64,000 bases of DNA from Idiomarina sp. (GTDB lineage Bacteria > Pseudomonadota > Gammaproteobacteria > Enterobacterales > Alteromonadaceae), in contig JAFIFH010000064.1 of NCBI GenBank assembly GCA_020832105.1, positions 1 to 64,000 on the forward strand. Direction: 5' to 3'. Made by a program: the position numbers and the translations under genes. Numbering within the stretch: position 1 is the first letter of the stretch; each line of letters opens with the position of its first letter. Below are positions 39,007 through 48,857 of the stretch, in pieces. Below the pieces are notes generated by a model. That model had not been told where the DNA came from. It saw only the letters and a list, made by a program, of their open reading frames with translations, and did not search any database.

Positions 39007-41004
39007 ATGAGGTTAACCGTTGCAGCACGGGTGATAGGTGGCTTTGCCATTATTACCATTATGCTTTTGATCATAAGTTTGTCATCCTTTTTTAGTTTGC
39101 AGAGTATTGGCAAATCCTCTGAAGAAGTGAATGATGTAGCCATTCCTTCACTGATTGGTGTGGCGAATTTACAAACCGAATTACTCCAGCTATCGAACAA
39201 TCAAACCGAAGCATTTCATAGTACTAGGTTGGCCACCGTCGAGGGCCTTGAACAGGACTTCGCGACAGCCTCTGGCAATGTCGACCGTGAACTTGCAGAA
39301 CTTCGGCGTCGACTCGACACCGGTGCTCAGCGGGATCTGGTTAACGAGCTGGGCACTGACATCCAGCGTTTTACCACCCAGGTTGCCGATATCTTTGCTG
39401 CACAAATCAACTTTCTGCAACTTGCTGATCGTCGTGATGAACGGTTAAGCGATGTCGAGTTTTCAGCTGATGACGCAGCCATGCTGCTACTTGATCTTAC
39501 AGACGTTGAAGACCTTCCAGCCGAGGTCTACAACCAGGCGGGACTGCTTGAGAATAACTTAAACAGCTTAGTGACCCTCGCGTACGACATGGTCGGCGTC
39601 GAGGAAATGGGTCGTGCAGATATTATCCGTAGTGAAATTGACGTTGCCATCCAGTCCAGCCGCGAGCGCCTGAGCGGAATTCAAAGCATGAGTAGTCAGT
39701 CCATTCTTGACGACGTCGAAGCGTATCTGGACAGTGCCAGCAACGCCTTATTAGACGACAACCAATCATTGGTCAATACAGTGCTTGACCGCTTACAAGC
39801 CCGCGCCGACGCCGAAAACTTGCTGGCTGAGAATAATCGATTAATGGATCGAATTCTGACGGACATGGCGAGCTTGCAATCTGAGGTCCAGCAGCTTGCA
39901 GACAATGTGCAGGGCTCTGCCGCCAACGCTATCAGCCGCAGTGCATGGTTGAACTCAATACTGACGATCATTTCGATAGCTTTTGCGGTGATTATCGGCT
40001 TCCTCGCAGTGCGCTCTATTAGCCGCCCTCTTGGCCAGGTCAACAGTATGTTGAATACGCTAGCCAATGGTGATCTGACCGGTCGCCTAGACGACAGCTC
40101 GAAAGACGAGTTCGGCGAGTTGTCTGGCAATATTAATAAGTTGATTCTTAATCTGCGGCACTTAATTGAAGGCATTGCTGACCGCGCAACGCAACTTGCT
40201 ACTGCCGCTGAGGAATCATCCAGCGTATCCGCACAATCACGTAATTCGATTCAGGAGCAGCGCTCACAAGTCGAACAAGTGGCGACCGCAACTCAGGAAA
40301 TGAGCAGCACCTCCACCGAAATGGCGGGTGGTGCCAACCAGGCGCTGCAGGAAATCCAGCATTCTGACGAAGAAGCCAAACGCGTGCGCGTAATCTCTGA
40401 TGAGAATAAGCGCACCATTCAAGCGCTTGCTGAAGAGATTCAAAACGCGTCTGATGTGATTAATCAGCTGTCAGAGAACAGTGCCAATATTGGTGGCATA
40501 CTGGATGTCATTCGTGGCATTGCCGAGCAAACCAACCTGCTCGCCCTGAATGCCGCGATTGAGGCAGCACGCGCCGGCGAGCAAGGCCGAGGTTTTGCGG
40601 TGGTTGCCGATGAAGTACGCACCCTGGCTAGCCGCACCCAGCAGTCCACTGAAGAGATTCAGAATATGATTGAACGCCTGCAAACAGATTCAAGCCGTGC
40701 GGTCAGTGTCATGGAGCGTGGCCGTACTCAAGCACAAACCTGTGTCACTCAGTCCGATGAAGCGTCGGTTGCGTTACAAGCGATTACCGAGTCGGTGCAC
40801 CAGGCGTCCGACAGTAGCACGGCGATTGCAGCCGCAGCCGAGCAACAAAGTGCAACTGCACAGGACATCAGCGAAAAACTCGAAGAAATCGTGGCGATTG
40901 CTGAGCAGGCTGAAGCGGGTGCCAAACAAACCTCGCAGGCCAGTGAAGAGGTCGCCAAGCTATCCGCTGAAATGCAGGACAGTGTGAAGAGCTTCCGCCT
41001 GTAA
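39007..41004 (+). CDS. Methyl-accepting chemotaxis protein with a helical periplasmic sensor domain
   Basis: Chemoreceptor of 665 residues. Membrane segment 1 lies at about 9-31 ([21 protein letters not shown]). An all-helical periplasmic region of about 280 residues follows, long enough for an HBM (helical bimodular) sensor, which is inference from length and helicity. Membrane segment 2 is at about 316-337, then HAMP ([21 protein letters not shown]) and the kinase-control module with the conserved hairpin tip [20 protein letters not shown]. No CheR-binding pentapeptide is seen. A TATAAT lies at 38968-38973, and TAGGAGAGA precedes the ATG. The ligand is unknown. Confidence 0.95.
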   Translation: MRLTVAARVIGGFAIITIMLLIISLSSFFSLQSIGKSSEEVNDVAIPSLIGVANLQTELLQLSNNQTEAFHSTRLATVEGLEQDFATASGNVDRELAELRRRLDTGAQRDLVNELGTDIQRFTTQVADIFAAQINFLQLADRRDERLSDVEFSADDAAMLLLDLTDVEDLPAEVYNQAGLLENNLNSLVTLAYDMVGVEEMGRADIIRSEIDVAIQSSRERLSGIQSMSSQSILDDVEAYLDSASNALLDDNQSLVNTVLDRLQARADAENLLAENNRLMDRILTDMASLQSEVQQLADNVQGSAANAISRSAWLNSILTIISIAFAVIIGFLAVRSISRPLGQVNSMLNTLANGDLTGRLDDSSKDEFGELSGNINKLILNLRHLIEGIADRATQLATAAEESSSVSAQSRNSIQEQRSQVEQVATATQEMSSTSTEMAGGANQALQEIQHSDEEAKRVRVISDENKRTIQALAEEIQNASDVINQLSENSANIGGILDVIRGIAEQTNLLALNAAIEAARAGEQGRGFAVVADEVRTLASRTQQSTEEIQNMIERLQTDSSRAVSVMERGRTQAQTCVTQSDEASVALQAITESVHQASDSSTAIAAAAEQQSATAQDISEKLEEIVAIAEQAEAGAKQTSQASEEVAKLSAEMQDSVKSFRL

Positions 41005-41026
41005 GGCGATTTTAGGAAACCCCAGG

Positions 41027-41062
41027 CAAAAAAAAGGTGTCACTTTAGTGACACCTTTTTTA
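41027..41062. terminator. Bidirectional terminator between the chemoreceptor and tyrS
   Basis: GGTGTCAC (41036-41043) pairs with GTGACACC (41048-41055) around TTTA, with an A run before and a T run after. It serves the two convergent genes. Confidence 0.92.
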
Positions 41063-41079
41063 TTTTGTCGACCCGCAGA

Positions 41080-42276
41080 TTAGCTTAGCGTTATTCGTGC
41101 AAACTTGCGCTTGCCGACCTGGTACACGGCTTTGGAACCCGCAGCGCACTGTAACTTACTATCCTCAACTTTATCACCATCAATCTTCACCGCGCCCTGC
41201 TTAATCATGCGCAGGGCTTCAGAGGTGGACACCACCAATCCTGCTGCTTTTAACACTGACGCAATGCCTAACTGATCCGGCTCAAGTTCAAGGCTTAGCT
41301 CAGGCATGTCATCGGGGATCGCATTTTTTTGAAAACGCTGAGTGAAGTCCTGATGTGCCGACTGCGCAGCAAGATCATCATGGAAGCGTGCAATGAGTTC
41401 TTTGGCTAATTCAATTTTAATGTCGCGCGGGTTCTCACCATTTGCTGCGCGCTCTTTGAGGTCTGCAAGCTCCGCTTCAGAACGGAAACTCAACAATTCG
41501 AAGTAACGCCACATCAACTCATCAGACACCGACATCACCTTACCAAACATCTCGTTTGGCGCGTCGGTAATACCAATATAATTGCCTAACGACTTCGACA
41601 TTTTCTGCACGCCGTCAAGGCCTTCAAGCAGGGGCACAGTAATTACGGTTTGCGGTGCCTGGCCCTGCTCTTTTTGCAACTCCCGACCCATCAGCAGGTT
41701 AAAGCGCTGATCAGTGCCACCCATTTCGATGTCAGCTTTAAGTTCAACAGAGTCCCACCCTTGAATAAGCGGGTAGAGAAATTCGTGAATCGCAATGGGC
41801 TGGCCACCTTGATAGCGCTTTTTGAAGTCATCACGCTCGAGCATCCGGGCGACCGTCTGAGTGGCGGCCAGTTTGATCAAGCCTGCCGCGCCTAGAGCGT
41901 TCATCCACTCACTGTTGAACCGCACCTCTGTTTTATCAGCATCGAGAATTTTGAACACCTGCTCTTTGTACGTTTCTGCGTTGGCCAATACATCGGCTTC
42001 AGACAGAGGCTTACGGGTCACATTTTTACCCGTCGGGTCGCCGATCATACCGGTGAAGTCGCCGATCAGAAAAATCACTTTGTGGCCCATGTCCTGCAAG
42101 ATTTTCAGCTTATTAATCAACACCGTATGGCCTAAATGCAGATCAGGGGCGGTAGGGTCAAAGCCTGCTTTAACGGTCAGGGTTTTGCCGCTGGCTAACT
42201 TCTTTTCCAGTTCGTCCTGTAACAGCACTTCATCGACGCCACGCAACAACTCGGCTATACCCGGCTTAGCATTCAT
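41080..42276 (-). CDS. tyrS: Tyrosyl-tRNA synthetase (TyrZ-like subgroup)
   Basis: Charges tRNA-Tyr. The 398 residues have the HIGH-type signature [12 protein letters not shown], the tyrosine-site region [16 protein letters not shown], the KMSKS signature [10 protein letters not shown] and a C-terminal S4 RNA-binding domain ([19 protein letters not shown]). The compact length and the KMSKS form place it with the Pseudomonas TyrZ subgroup rather than the E. coli TyrS subgroup. The ATG follows AAGGAA. The arrangement tyrS, M23 peptidase, anmK is the Pseudomonas one. Confidence 0.95.
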   Translation of the reverse strand: MNAKPGIAELLRGVDEVLLQDELEKKLASGKTLTVKAGFDPTAPDLHLGHTVLINKLKILQDMGHKVIFLIGDFTGMIGDPTGKNVTRKPLSEADVLANAETYKEQVFKILDADKTEVRFNSEWMNALGAAGLIKLAATQTVARMLERDDFKKRYQGGQPIAIHEFLYPLIQGWDSVELKADIEMGGTDQRFNLLMGRELQKEQGQAPQTVITVPLLEGLDGVQKMSKSLGNYIGITDAPNEMFGKVMSVSDELMWRYFELLSFRSEAELADLKERAANGENPRDIKIELAKELIARFHDDLAAQSAHQDFTQRFQKNAIPDDMPELSLELEPDQLGIASVLKAAGLVVSTSEALRMIKQGAVKIDGDKVEDSKLQCAAGSKAVYQVGKRKFARITLS

Positions 42277-42462
42277 TTCTTTTCCTTACCATGAAATTTT
42301 CATCTATGTCGCATTCTACTTGATTTTTGTGGCGCTTTTAAGCATTCTGGACCATATAACAATAGGGTGGTCATTATCTAACCAAGTTGATATGATCAGC
42401 TCAGGTTGCAAAACCACAAATAACAACGAGCGCTAAATTCAAAGAAGTTCATAGGTCAGCAT

Positions 42463-43827
42463 ATGACACAATTTATCTACCGCCTGCCACGCCAGCATAA
42501 AGTGGTCATTTCACTTGTGCTTGCTGCATTACTGCTTTTGGCATTGTTGCCATCAGAACAAGCGAGCGCGTCCCGTAATACGACGTCAGCCGAAGCCCTG
42601 GAGCTTGGCAAGCGGTACAGCCTCAAGCTGCCAGAAGTTGACCCGACAGCACCGTCACAGCCGTCGACAGACGCCGTGGTGGAACAGGCCGAAGTGGCTG
42701 CTCAGCTGCAGGTACTGGCAAATGAGTCTCCCGACGAGCTTCAATGGCAAAGTTACCAGGTCCGCTCCGGTGACAGCATGGCGCGCATTTTTAGTCGACT
42801 GGGCCTAACCCCGCAACAACTATATCGGGTAACCCAAGCCGAAGATGCCGCCCTATTGCAACGTATCCACCCCGGCGATCGGCTCAATATCGGTCTCACC
42901 GCAGACGGCGAGCTTGGCCAACTGTCCTACGATTTGAGTGACGTTGAAACCCTGTTTATAACCGCCGATGAAGACGGCAGATTTGCCAGCTCCCGCGAAC
43001 TCAAAGAAGTTGAAATACGCTATGGCTTTGCCGATGCTACGATCTCCAGCAGCTTCTGGAACGCTGGTGTTCAAGCTGGGTTAACGCAAAGCCAAATCAT
43101 GAATCTGGCGGAATTGTTTGGTTGGGACGTCGACTTCGTCATGGACATCCGCCCAGGGGACAACTTCAGTGTCCTGTTCGAACAACGTTTTATCGATGGC
43201 GAATATGTGGGTTCCGGGCGCATCGTAGCTGCTGAATTTGTTAACCAGGGCGACTCGTTTAAAGCCATTCGTCATGACAACGGCAACTATTACAAACCTG
43301 ATGGCAGCAATATGCGCCAGGCCTTTATTCGTGCCCCGGTCGCATTCAACCGGGTCAGCTCTGACTTTAATCCACGTCGAGTGCACCCGGTCACCGGGCA
43401 GGTGCGTGCGCACAATGGCATCGACTATGCAGCTGCCACTGGCACCCCAGTCATGGCTGCGGGCGACGGTCGGGTGGTACAAAGCGGATTCAGCGACCTG
43501 AATGGCAACTATATTTTTATCCAGCATGGCGAACGCTACATGACCAAATACCTTCACCTGCATCGTCGTGATGTCCAGCGTGGCGCTCGGGTTCGTCAAG
43601 GGCAGCGTATTGGCACCGTTGGCGCAACCGGTCGGGTGACCGGCCCACACTTGCATTATGAGTTCCTCGTTGACGGTGTTCATCGCAACCCACGCACCGT
43701 AGAGTTGCCAGCAGCTGAGTCCTTACCAAAAGGTGAGATGCCTGCTTTCAACATGATGGTTCAGCAACGTCTGGCACAAATCCAGAGCCACCGCGAGCAG
43801 CAGTTAGCAATGCGTTCTGGCGACTAA
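42463..43827 (+). CDS. LysM/M23-family murein endopeptidase (MepM-like)
   Basis: Predicted periplasmic zinc endopeptidase that cuts D-Ala-mDAP cross-links. The 454 residues open with one membrane anchor or uncleaved signal (KVVISLVLAALLLLALLP). A LysM/OapA-like module follows (WQSYQVRSGDSMARIFSRLGL), and the C-terminal M23 domain has HNGIDYAAATGTPVMAAGDG (HxxxD ligands), YLHLHRR and GPHLHYEF (HxH). All zinc ligands are present, so it should be active rather than an EnvC-type activator. It is divergent from tyrS and followed by a terminator and anmK. Confidence 0.93.
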   Translation: MTQFIYRLPRQHKVVISLVLAALLLLALLPSEQASASRNTTSAEALELGKRYSLKLPEVDPTAPSQPSTDAVVEQAEVAAQLQVLANESPDELQWQSYQVRSGDSMARIFSRLGLTPQQLYRVTQAEDAALLQRIHPGDRLNIGLTADGELGQLSYDLSDVETLFITADEDGRFASSRELKEVEIRYGFADATISSSFWNAGVQAGLTQSQIMNLAELFGWDVDFVMDIRPGDNFSVLFEQRFIDGEYVGSGRIVAAEFVNQGDSFKAIRHDNGNYYKPDGSNMRQAFIRAPVAFNRVSSDFNPRRVHPVTGQVRAHNGIDYAAATGTPVMAAGDGRVVQSGFSDLNGNYIFIQHGERYMTKYLHLHRRDVQRGARVRQGQRIGTVGATGRVTGPHLHYEFLVDGVHRNPRTVELPAAESLPKGEMPAFNMMVQQRLAQIQSHREQQLAMRSGD

Positions 43828-43874
43828 GCCATATACGTTCAGCCAGACGACTCGCCAATGTCCGTGTAGCAAAT

Positions 43875-43909
43875 AACGCCTGCCAGTGATTGTCAGGCGT
43901 TTTTTATTT
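43875..43909 (+). terminator. Terminator after the M23 peptidase gene
   Basis: ACGCCTG (43876-43882) pairs with CAGGCGT (43894-43900), followed by TTTTTATTTT. The T run merges into a TATAAT at 43910-43915 that may serve anmK. Confidence 0.88.
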
Positions 43910-43915
43910 TATAAT
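43890..43915 (+). promoter_or_regulatory. Possible anmK promoter inside the terminator
   Basis: TATAAT (43910-43915) lies 27 bases before the GTG of anmK. TTGTCA (43890-43895) is the nearest -35-like hexamer, but the 14-base spacer is short. Transcription from here would give a leader of about 20 bases. Confidence 0.35.
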
Positions 43916-43942
43916 CGGTAGTATTTTTTCAGAGGTCTAAGC

Positions 43943-45052
43943 GTGGAAGCCACTTACTACATCGGTTTAATGTCGGGTACCAGTCTTGATGGCCTGGACA
44001 TCGTCGTTTGTCAGTTCGACAACGACGGGCGACCACAGGTAACGTCCTCCACCACCGTATCATTACCAGACCCTTTGCGATCACAGCTGTGGCAGCTAAC
44101 ACAGCCTGGTGGTGCCGAGCTTGACCAATACGGGTCACTTGATCGCCAGTTCGCTATATTCTGCAGCGACGCTATTGTTCAGCACTTACAAGCCCAAGGG
44201 ATTGATGCACAGCATGTCATCGCCATTGGCAGTCATGGGCAAACAGTTCGCCACCGTCCACAATCGGAGCCCGCCTTCACCCTTCAGCTGGGATGTGCGT
44301 CGACCATGGCCGCACTGACCGGAATCGATGTCATCGCAAACTTTCGCCAGAAAGACATTGCGCTGGGTGGCGAGGGAGCCCCGCTGGCCCCGGCTTTCCA
44401 TCGCGCACAATTTTTCCAGCGTGGCACACAGCGCGCTATTGTGAATATCGGAGGAATCGCCAATCTGACGCTTTTTGACGCCAATGGTGAGATGACGGGG
44501 TTTGATAGCGGCCCTGGTAATTGCTTAATGGACAGTTGGTACCGCCTACATCACCCACAGGCGACGCATGAGTATGATCATAATGCTGGCTGGGCCAGCC
44601 TTGGTCAGGTCAACCAAGGCCTGCTAGAGGACTGTTTAGCTGACGCCTATTTTCAGCGCCAGGGTCCACGCAGCACAGGTCGCGAATATTTTCACTTGCC
44701 GTGGCTGCAAGCTAAGTTAGCGGGCAGTGCGATAGCACCGGTTGATGTTCAACGTACTTTGCTTGAACTGACCGCGCGAAGTATTGCTGAAGCGATCTCA
44801 ATTCAGCCAGACGCGTGCTTTCTATGTGGTGGCGGTGTACATAACCCGCTACTGCATGCGCGCTTGCAACAGCTGCTCGCCGGGACAGACGTTCAAAGCA
44901 GTGCCAAACTTGGGATTGATCCGGATGCGGTCGAGGCCCTTGCCTTTGCCTGGCTGGCCTGGTGTTTTGTCAATCGCCGCCCGGTTGACCTGCGTGCGGT
45001 CACTGGCGCTCAACGCAAAACTATCCTCGGCGGACTGTTCCTGGCTGCCTAG
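43943..45052 (+). CDS. anmK: Anhydro-N-acetylmuramic acid kinase
   Basis: Opens the 1,6-anhydro ring of anhydroMurNAc and phosphorylates it to MurNAc 6-phosphate during murein recycling. The 369 residues start at GTG 43943 behind AGAGG; the P-loop-like start YYIGLMSGTSLDGLDIVVC, GSHGQTVRHRP, RAIVNIGGIANLTLF, DSGPGNCLMDSW and CFLCGGGVHNPLL define the ASKHA sugar-kinase family. With AmgK and MurU in the same window the Pseudomonas-type route is likely; its MupP phosphatase and any MurQ etherase lie elsewhere, if present. Confidence 0.96.
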   Translation: MEATYYIGLMSGTSLDGLDIVVCQFDNDGRPQVTSSTTVSLPDPLRSQLWQLTQPGGAELDQYGSLDRQFAIFCSDAIVQHLQAQGIDAQHVIAIGSHGQTVRHRPQSEPAFTLQLGCASTMAALTGIDVIANFRQKDIALGGEGAPLAPAFHRAQFFQRGTQRAIVNIGGIANLTLFDANGEMTGFDSGPGNCLMDSWYRLHHPQATHEYDHNAGWASLGQVNQGLLEDCLADAYFQRQGPRSTGREYFHLPWLQAKLAGSAIAPVDVQRTLLELTARSIAEAISIQPDACFLCGGGVHNPLLHARLQQLLAGTDVQSSAKLGIDPDAVEALAFAWLAWCFVNRRPVDLRAVTGAQRKTILGGLFLAA

Positions 45053-45085
45053 ATTCTACAGCATAGGCCCGACTATATAATCCGT

Positions 45086-45118
45086 GCCGCTGAGTGTCGT
45101 TGACGACGACTCAGCGGC
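45086..45118. terminator. Strong hairpin between convergent anmK and pepQ
   Basis: GCCGCTGAGTGTCGT pairs with ACGACGACTCAGCGGC, with a single bulged G and a three-base loop. It has no good T run on either strand, so its role as an intrinsic terminator is likely by position but not certain. Confidence 0.6.
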
Positions 45119-45132
45119 GACACAGCTTCAGG

Positions 45133-46440
45133 CTACTTTTCTTCGGCAAAGGCGTCGCGGGTGATATTTTCAACGCCATCTTCTGTCACATGCACGCTGT
45201 CTTCAATGCGCACACCACCATAAGGGCGCAGTTCAGCGATACGTGTCCAGTTAAAATCGTCGTTACCATCAAATGCTTCTAACAACTGATCGACCACATA
45301 CAGGCCCGGCTCTACGGTGAACACCTGACCCGGCTCAATATCACGTAATAAACGTAAGAATGGGTGACGTGCACTACGTTCAAAGCTTTGCCCGTCTGCG
45401 GATTTAAGGAACCCGCCCACATCATGCACCTGCAGGCCAATGTAATGGCCCAAACCGTGCGGGAAGAACGCATTGGTGTAACCGCGCTCGTAGACTTCTT
45501 CCGGACTGATTTTGAAGAAGTTAAAATCAACCAGGATTTTCGCAATCATATGATGCATCTGAACGTGCAGGTCATAGTACGACATGCCCGGTTTAATCGC
45601 CCGGATAATTGCCTGCTCTGCCTGATCAACTGCCTCAACCAATTCCTGGTAAAAGCCACTTTTTTGCGCTGCATAGGTGCGCGTAATATCGGCACAGTAG
45701 CCGTTATAGAGCGCGCCTGCATCGATTAGAAATGAACGCGACTCGGCAGGTGCGGTGCGATCGTATACATCGTAGTGCAAAATAGCGGAATGCTCGTTGA
45801 GCGCAATAATCGAATTATATGGCACTTCCTGTTCACGAAACTTAATCGCATTCAGATACGCATGCTGAATTTCAATCTCGCTGGCACCTGCATAAAATGC
45901 ATCACGTGCAGCATTGTGCGCACGGGCAGCAATGCGATTGGCCTTACGCAGGCAATCAAGTTCATATGCGGTTTTTTGACTGCGCTGGAAGTGCAGATGA
46001 TCAATCAGGTTCTGCGGATTGCGCGCACCCAACTGCCAGCTGGTCACAGGTTCATATTGCTCGCCGATAAAGGCCGCAGCGGTTAGTTTATCGCCTAAGT
46101 CTGAACGCACTTGGGCCAGGTTATCCACCACTTTGAGTTCTACATGGTCCTGCCATTCAGCGGTGGGGATCTGTACCGGGGCATGCCAGAAATCACGTGG
46201 TCTGAACAAATACACACGGGGCTTCTGCCCTGGCTGGTAATAGATGAAACTCTTCGGGCTTTCGGTAATGGGTAACCAGTACTTGAACATTGGGTTGACG
46301 CGAAAGGGGTAAGGATTGTCATCCAGGAAAGCAACTGCCGGCTGACCGCTATAAATCAGCACGCTGTCAAAACCAGTCGCTGTTAACGCCTCGTCAAAAC
46401 GCTGTTGCACCGTTGCAATGTGGTTCGCGTAATTGCCCAT
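45133..46440 (-). CDS. pepQ: Xaa-Pro dipeptidase PepQ
   Basis: Manganese metallopeptidase (M24B) that splits dipeptides with C-terminal proline; relatives also hydrolyse organophosphates. The 435 residues compare with 443 in E. coli. Metal-site blocks: SFLIDAGALYNGYCADITRTY (two Asp), FPHGLGHYIGLQVHDVGG (His), TVEPGLYVVDQLL (Glu) and GGVRIEDSVHVTEDG (Glu). The ATG at 46440 follows GAGGG. It is convergent with anmK, and the DUF3718 gene terminates just upstream. Confidence 0.96.
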   Translation of the reverse strand: MGNYANHIATVQQRFDEALTATGFDSVLIYSGQPAVAFLDDNPYPFRVNPMFKYWLPITESPKSFIYYQPGQKPRVYLFRPRDFWHAPVQIPTAEWQDHVELKVVDNLAQVRSDLGDKLTAAAFIGEQYEPVTSWQLGARNPQNLIDHLHFQRSQKTAYELDCLRKANRIAARAHNAARDAFYAGASEIEIQHAYLNAIKFREQEVPYNSIIALNEHSAILHYDVYDRTAPAESRSFLIDAGALYNGYCADITRTYAAQKSGFYQELVEAVDQAEQAIIRAIKPGMSYYDLHVQMHHMIAKILVDFNFFKISPEEVYERGYTNAFFPHGLGHYIGLQVHDVGGFLKSADGQSFERSARHPFLRLLRDIEPGQVFTVEPGLYVVDQLLEAFDGNDDFNWTRIAELRPYGGVRIEDSVHVTEDGVENITRDAFAEEK

Positions 46441-46481
46441 ATATCCCTCACAAGTATTTATTAATTGCTGCTCAGTGTAAC

Positions 46482-46510
46482 AAAAAAAGGGGCGCCATGC
46501 ATGACGCCCC
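46482..46510 (-). terminator. Terminator of the DUF3718 gene
   Basis: On the minus strand GGGGCG and CGCCCC (plus arms 46489-46494 and 46505-46510) form a stem, extended through CATGCATG, followed by seven T residues. It lies 30 bases past the DUF3718 stop. Confidence 0.88.
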
Positions 46511-46539
46511 TTCCTCTCAAAATTTGTCGTTGGTCGTAT

Positions 46540-46923
46540 TTACTGACCTAAGCGGCTGCGCACTGAGGCCACAACTTCGGAGCTACCGTAGCCGGAGGAT
46601 TCAGCCCAGGCAAGCATAGGTTCACCATTGACTGTGTCTCCCTCGATCATGCTTGCAGGTAACTGACGCGTGATCAGGTCACCGACCTGCGCTGCTTCTG
46701 CGGTAATCGCAAACTGGAGCATGCTATAACCATTACAACGGACGCCGTCGTAAATATTACGGACGCGCATGTTGTTGTTACTTAAGATTGTACGTAAACG
46801 CTGACGGTCGTCTGCACTTATCGCGGTGCATATTCCTTCTGCAATTTCATTTGCCGCGGCCGGGGTGTGAACCGAACCTGCAATCAGACCTGTGGCTATC
46901 ACTGCCAACGCCAACTTTTTCAT
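46540..46923 (-). CDS. DUF3718-family exported protein
   Basis: Small exported protein of 127 residues with a signal peptide (MKKLALAVIATGLIAGSVHTPAAA). The mature part has two cysteines (GICTAISADDRQRLRTIL and VRNIYDGVRCNGYSMLQFAI) that probably form a disulfide, the hallmark spacing of DUF3718, a family common in Shewanella, Vibrio and other Alteromonadales-type bacteria. Function unknown. The ATG at 46923 follows TAGGAG. It has its own terminator and looks monocistronic. Confidence 0.88.
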   Translation of the reverse strand: MKKLALAVIATGLIAGSVHTPAAANEIAEGICTAISADDRQRLRTILSNNNMRVRNIYDGVRCNGYSMLQFAITAEAAQVGDLITRQLPASMIEGDTVNGEPMLAWAESSGYGSSEVVASVRSRLGQ

Positions 46924-47067
46924 CTAAAACTCCTAAAAGCATGCTGAATAAAAATCTGCTCAATTTTTGCGCCTAATGGCACCTATGGCAAGTTATTTCG
47001 TGTAGGCAGAATGTTAACTTTGCACGCGGTCACTGAGCTTATTTTGTTAATTTTCATGAGCGTAAAA

Positions 47068-47110
47068 TATCAACGCCAGCCCTTGTCTGGGCTGGCGTTG
47101 ATAGATTTTT
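47068..47110 (-). terminator. Long hairpin terminator downstream of erpA
   Basis: A perfect 15-base stem, TATCAACGCCAGCCC with GGGCTGGCGTTGATA (47068-47082, 47089-47103), with a six-base loop. On the minus strand it ends in TATTTTACG, terminating erpA; on the plus strand ATTTTTG follows. It sits alone in the 257-base gap between the DUF3718 gene and erpA, in which I see no other gene. Confidence 0.8.
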
Positions 47111-47180
47111 GTTAGCACCTTAAACAGACAACTGGTCGGATCCCTTCAAAGTCACTTTGCCAGGCTTTAAGCAGCATCCT

Positions 47181-47528
47181 TTAAACCGCAAATGAAGCAC
47201 CGCAACCGCACGTCGTCGTGGCATTTGGGTTGTTGACAAAAAACCGTGAACCCTGCAGCCCTTCCTCGTAATCCACCACGCCACCAACCAGGTATTGCAG
47301 GCTCATCGGATCGACGACAAGGGCGACGCCTTCGCGTTCGATTTCCATATCACCAGGATTAACGGTTTCCTCAAAAGTAAAGCCATACTGGAAACCTGAG
47401 CAGCCTCCACCGGTCACAAATACGCGCAGCTTCAATGCCTCGTTTTCTTCCTCGGTAATCAAGGTTCTGACACGCTTCGCTGCGGCCTCACTAAATTCTA
47501 TGGGTAACGCCTGTTCTACACCACTCAT
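47181..47528 (-). CDS. erpA: Iron-sulfur cluster insertion protein ErpA
   Basis: A-type carrier that delivers Fe-S clusters to apo-enzymes, including IspG/IspH in E. coli. The start is ATG 47528 ([20 protein letters not shown]) behind GGGAGGTAAGG, giving 115 residues against 114 in E. coli; the track's GTG adds six residues. The three cluster cysteines are present in [16 protein letters not shown] and [12 protein letters not shown]. The ribosome site lies within the last bases and the 4-base gap after the upstream DUF6776-like gene. Confidence 0.96.
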   Translation of the reverse strand: MSGVEQALPIEFSEAAAKRVRTLITEEENEALKLRVFVTGGGCSGFQYGFTFEETVNPGDMEIEREGVALVVDPMSLQYLVGGVVDYEEGLQGSRFFVNNPNATTTCGCGASFAV

Positions 47529-47532
47529 GCCC

Positions 47533-48285
47533 TTACCTCCCGACACCTAGTTGATCATCATCTTGATTGAGTTGCAACGGCACCTCAGGGTCACCTACCA
47601 ACTCGCCCCAAGGAAACTGCTGACTGACCTGTCGGCCGCCACGAACACGAATCTCTACCGAGATACTTTCGGGCGACAAGTCGTCTGGTAAACGGAATGT
47701 CCCGTCCAGACGGTTAAAATAATTCATCGCAAAGCTGCGCTCGCCATTGTCATGTTCAACACCGGCTAACTCCAGCACATCATACTCGCTCGACTCGCCA
47801 TCCCGACTGCCACGCAGGGTGATTCGAAAGCCCCCGGTGACCAGGTTCTCCTGGGTACGCTCAAGCTGTAACAAAATCAGCCGAAAATGGAAGACACCAT
47901 CACTGGCCGGGGTGATTGTCAGCGAATCAATACTAACACCATCTGCGTCCAGCTCGGGGGCCATAACCCGCTGAAAAAATGCCAGTTCACGACGAATGGC
48001 GGCGGTGTCGTCGTGGGACTGACGTAACTGCGCCTGTAAATTTTCAATCGCTACCCGATCCACATCACGTTCAACCCGAAGAATATTCGTTTGATACTCT
48101 AACTGCTCATTCATGCGCTGAAGGCGTTGCGTGCGTTCTGTCAGGCGCTCACGTTCAGCGTGTAAAAACCCAAGCCGAGCATTGCCCACTTCATAGCCAA
48201 CCCACACGCATAGCACCGCCGCTGCGAGCACTATCAGGGTAAATCGCAGCCGACCAAAACGTTGACGCAAAGCAGCAAAACTCAA
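47533..48285 (-). CDS. DUF6776-like membrane-anchored coiled-coil protein
   Basis: Predicted inner-membrane protein with one N-terminal membrane segment ([21 protein letters not shown]), a coiled-coil of about 70 residues ([21 protein letters not shown]) and a C-terminal beta-rich periplasmic domain ([39 protein letters not shown]). This layout fits DUF6776 proteins next to erpA in Pseudomonas; the family name is from memory and less certain. The track's TTG start at 48336 overlaps the region divergent to hemJ; the TTG at 48285 ([15 protein letters not shown]), with GAGG upstream, gives 250 residues. It precedes erpA by 4 bases. Confidence 0.75.
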   Translation of the reverse strand: MSFAALRQRFGRLRFTLIVLAAAVLCVWVGYEVGNARLGFLHAERERLTERTQRLQRMNEQLEYQTNILRVERDVDRVAIENLQAQLRQSHDDTAAIRRELAFFQRVMAPELDADGVSIDSLTITPASDGVFHFRLILLQLERTQENLVTGGFRITLRGSRDGESSEYDVLELAGVEHDNGERSFAMNYFNRLDGTFRLPDDLSPESISVEIRVRGGRQVSQQFPWGELVGDPEVPLQLNQDDDQLGVGR

Positions 48286-48356
48286 GATATTACCAACCTC
48301 GTTTGATGTATAGCTATGGTATGCTTGGATTTCCAAAGACGAATCAGGATTGTACC

Positions 48357-48800
48357 ATGAGCACCTTTTTTCTTCAGCACTACGAATGGTTAAAAGCTTT
48401 CCATATTATATTCATGGTCGCCTGGTTTGCCGGTATATTTTACCTACCCCGTCTGTTTGTCTACCATGCTGAGAGCGAGAACGCCCAAGTACAGGCCCAG
48501 TTGATAGTGATGGAGCGGCGGCTGCTGTACTTCATTACCCCATTTGCCCTTTTTACCCTGATTTTGGGGCTGATGATGACCTATGCCATTGCCAGTGTCA
48601 GTGCCATCCCGGTCTGGTTGCATATTAAATTCGCCCTCGTCGGCGCACTCTATGCCTATCATATATACTGCTTTAGATTACTGCGCCAGTTTCGCGATGG
48701 CCTCAATACGCGCAGCGGAAAATGGTTTCGGGTGTTTAACGAGGCGCCCGTATTACTGCTCTTTGCGGTGGTGCTATTAGCGGTGATTAAGCCCTGGTGA
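48357..48800 (+). CDS. hemJ: Protoporphyrinogen IX oxidase HemJ
   Basis: Integral-membrane enzyme that oxidises protoporphyrinogen IX in haem synthesis in bacteria lacking HemG/HemY. The start is ATG 48357 (MSTFFLQHYEWLKAFHIIFM), giving 147 residues. Four hydrophobic segments are seen, with the conserved His of KAFHIIFMVAWFAGIFYLPRLFVYH and the WLHIKFALVGALYAYH block. The pairing with hemL two genes downstream supports a haem role. An older annotation would read CopD family or UPF0093. Confidence 0.9.
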   Translation: MSTFFLQHYEWLKAFHIIFMVAWFAGIFYLPRLFVYHAESENAQVQAQLIVMERRLLYFITPFALFTLILGLMMTYAIASVSAIPVWLHIKFALVGALYAYHIYCFRLLRQFRDGLNTRSGKWFRVFNEAPVLLLFAVVLLAVIKPW

Positions 48801-48857
48801 TCTGCTATCATGCAACGCCAGCACGCGTATAATCAGTTCAGTTGGGGAGCCTCATTC

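Noticed and set aside
45094-45282. 62-codon plus-strand ORF over the anmK-pepQ junction
   Set aside because: It lies antisense to the pepQ 3' end and includes the hairpin; no ribosome site.
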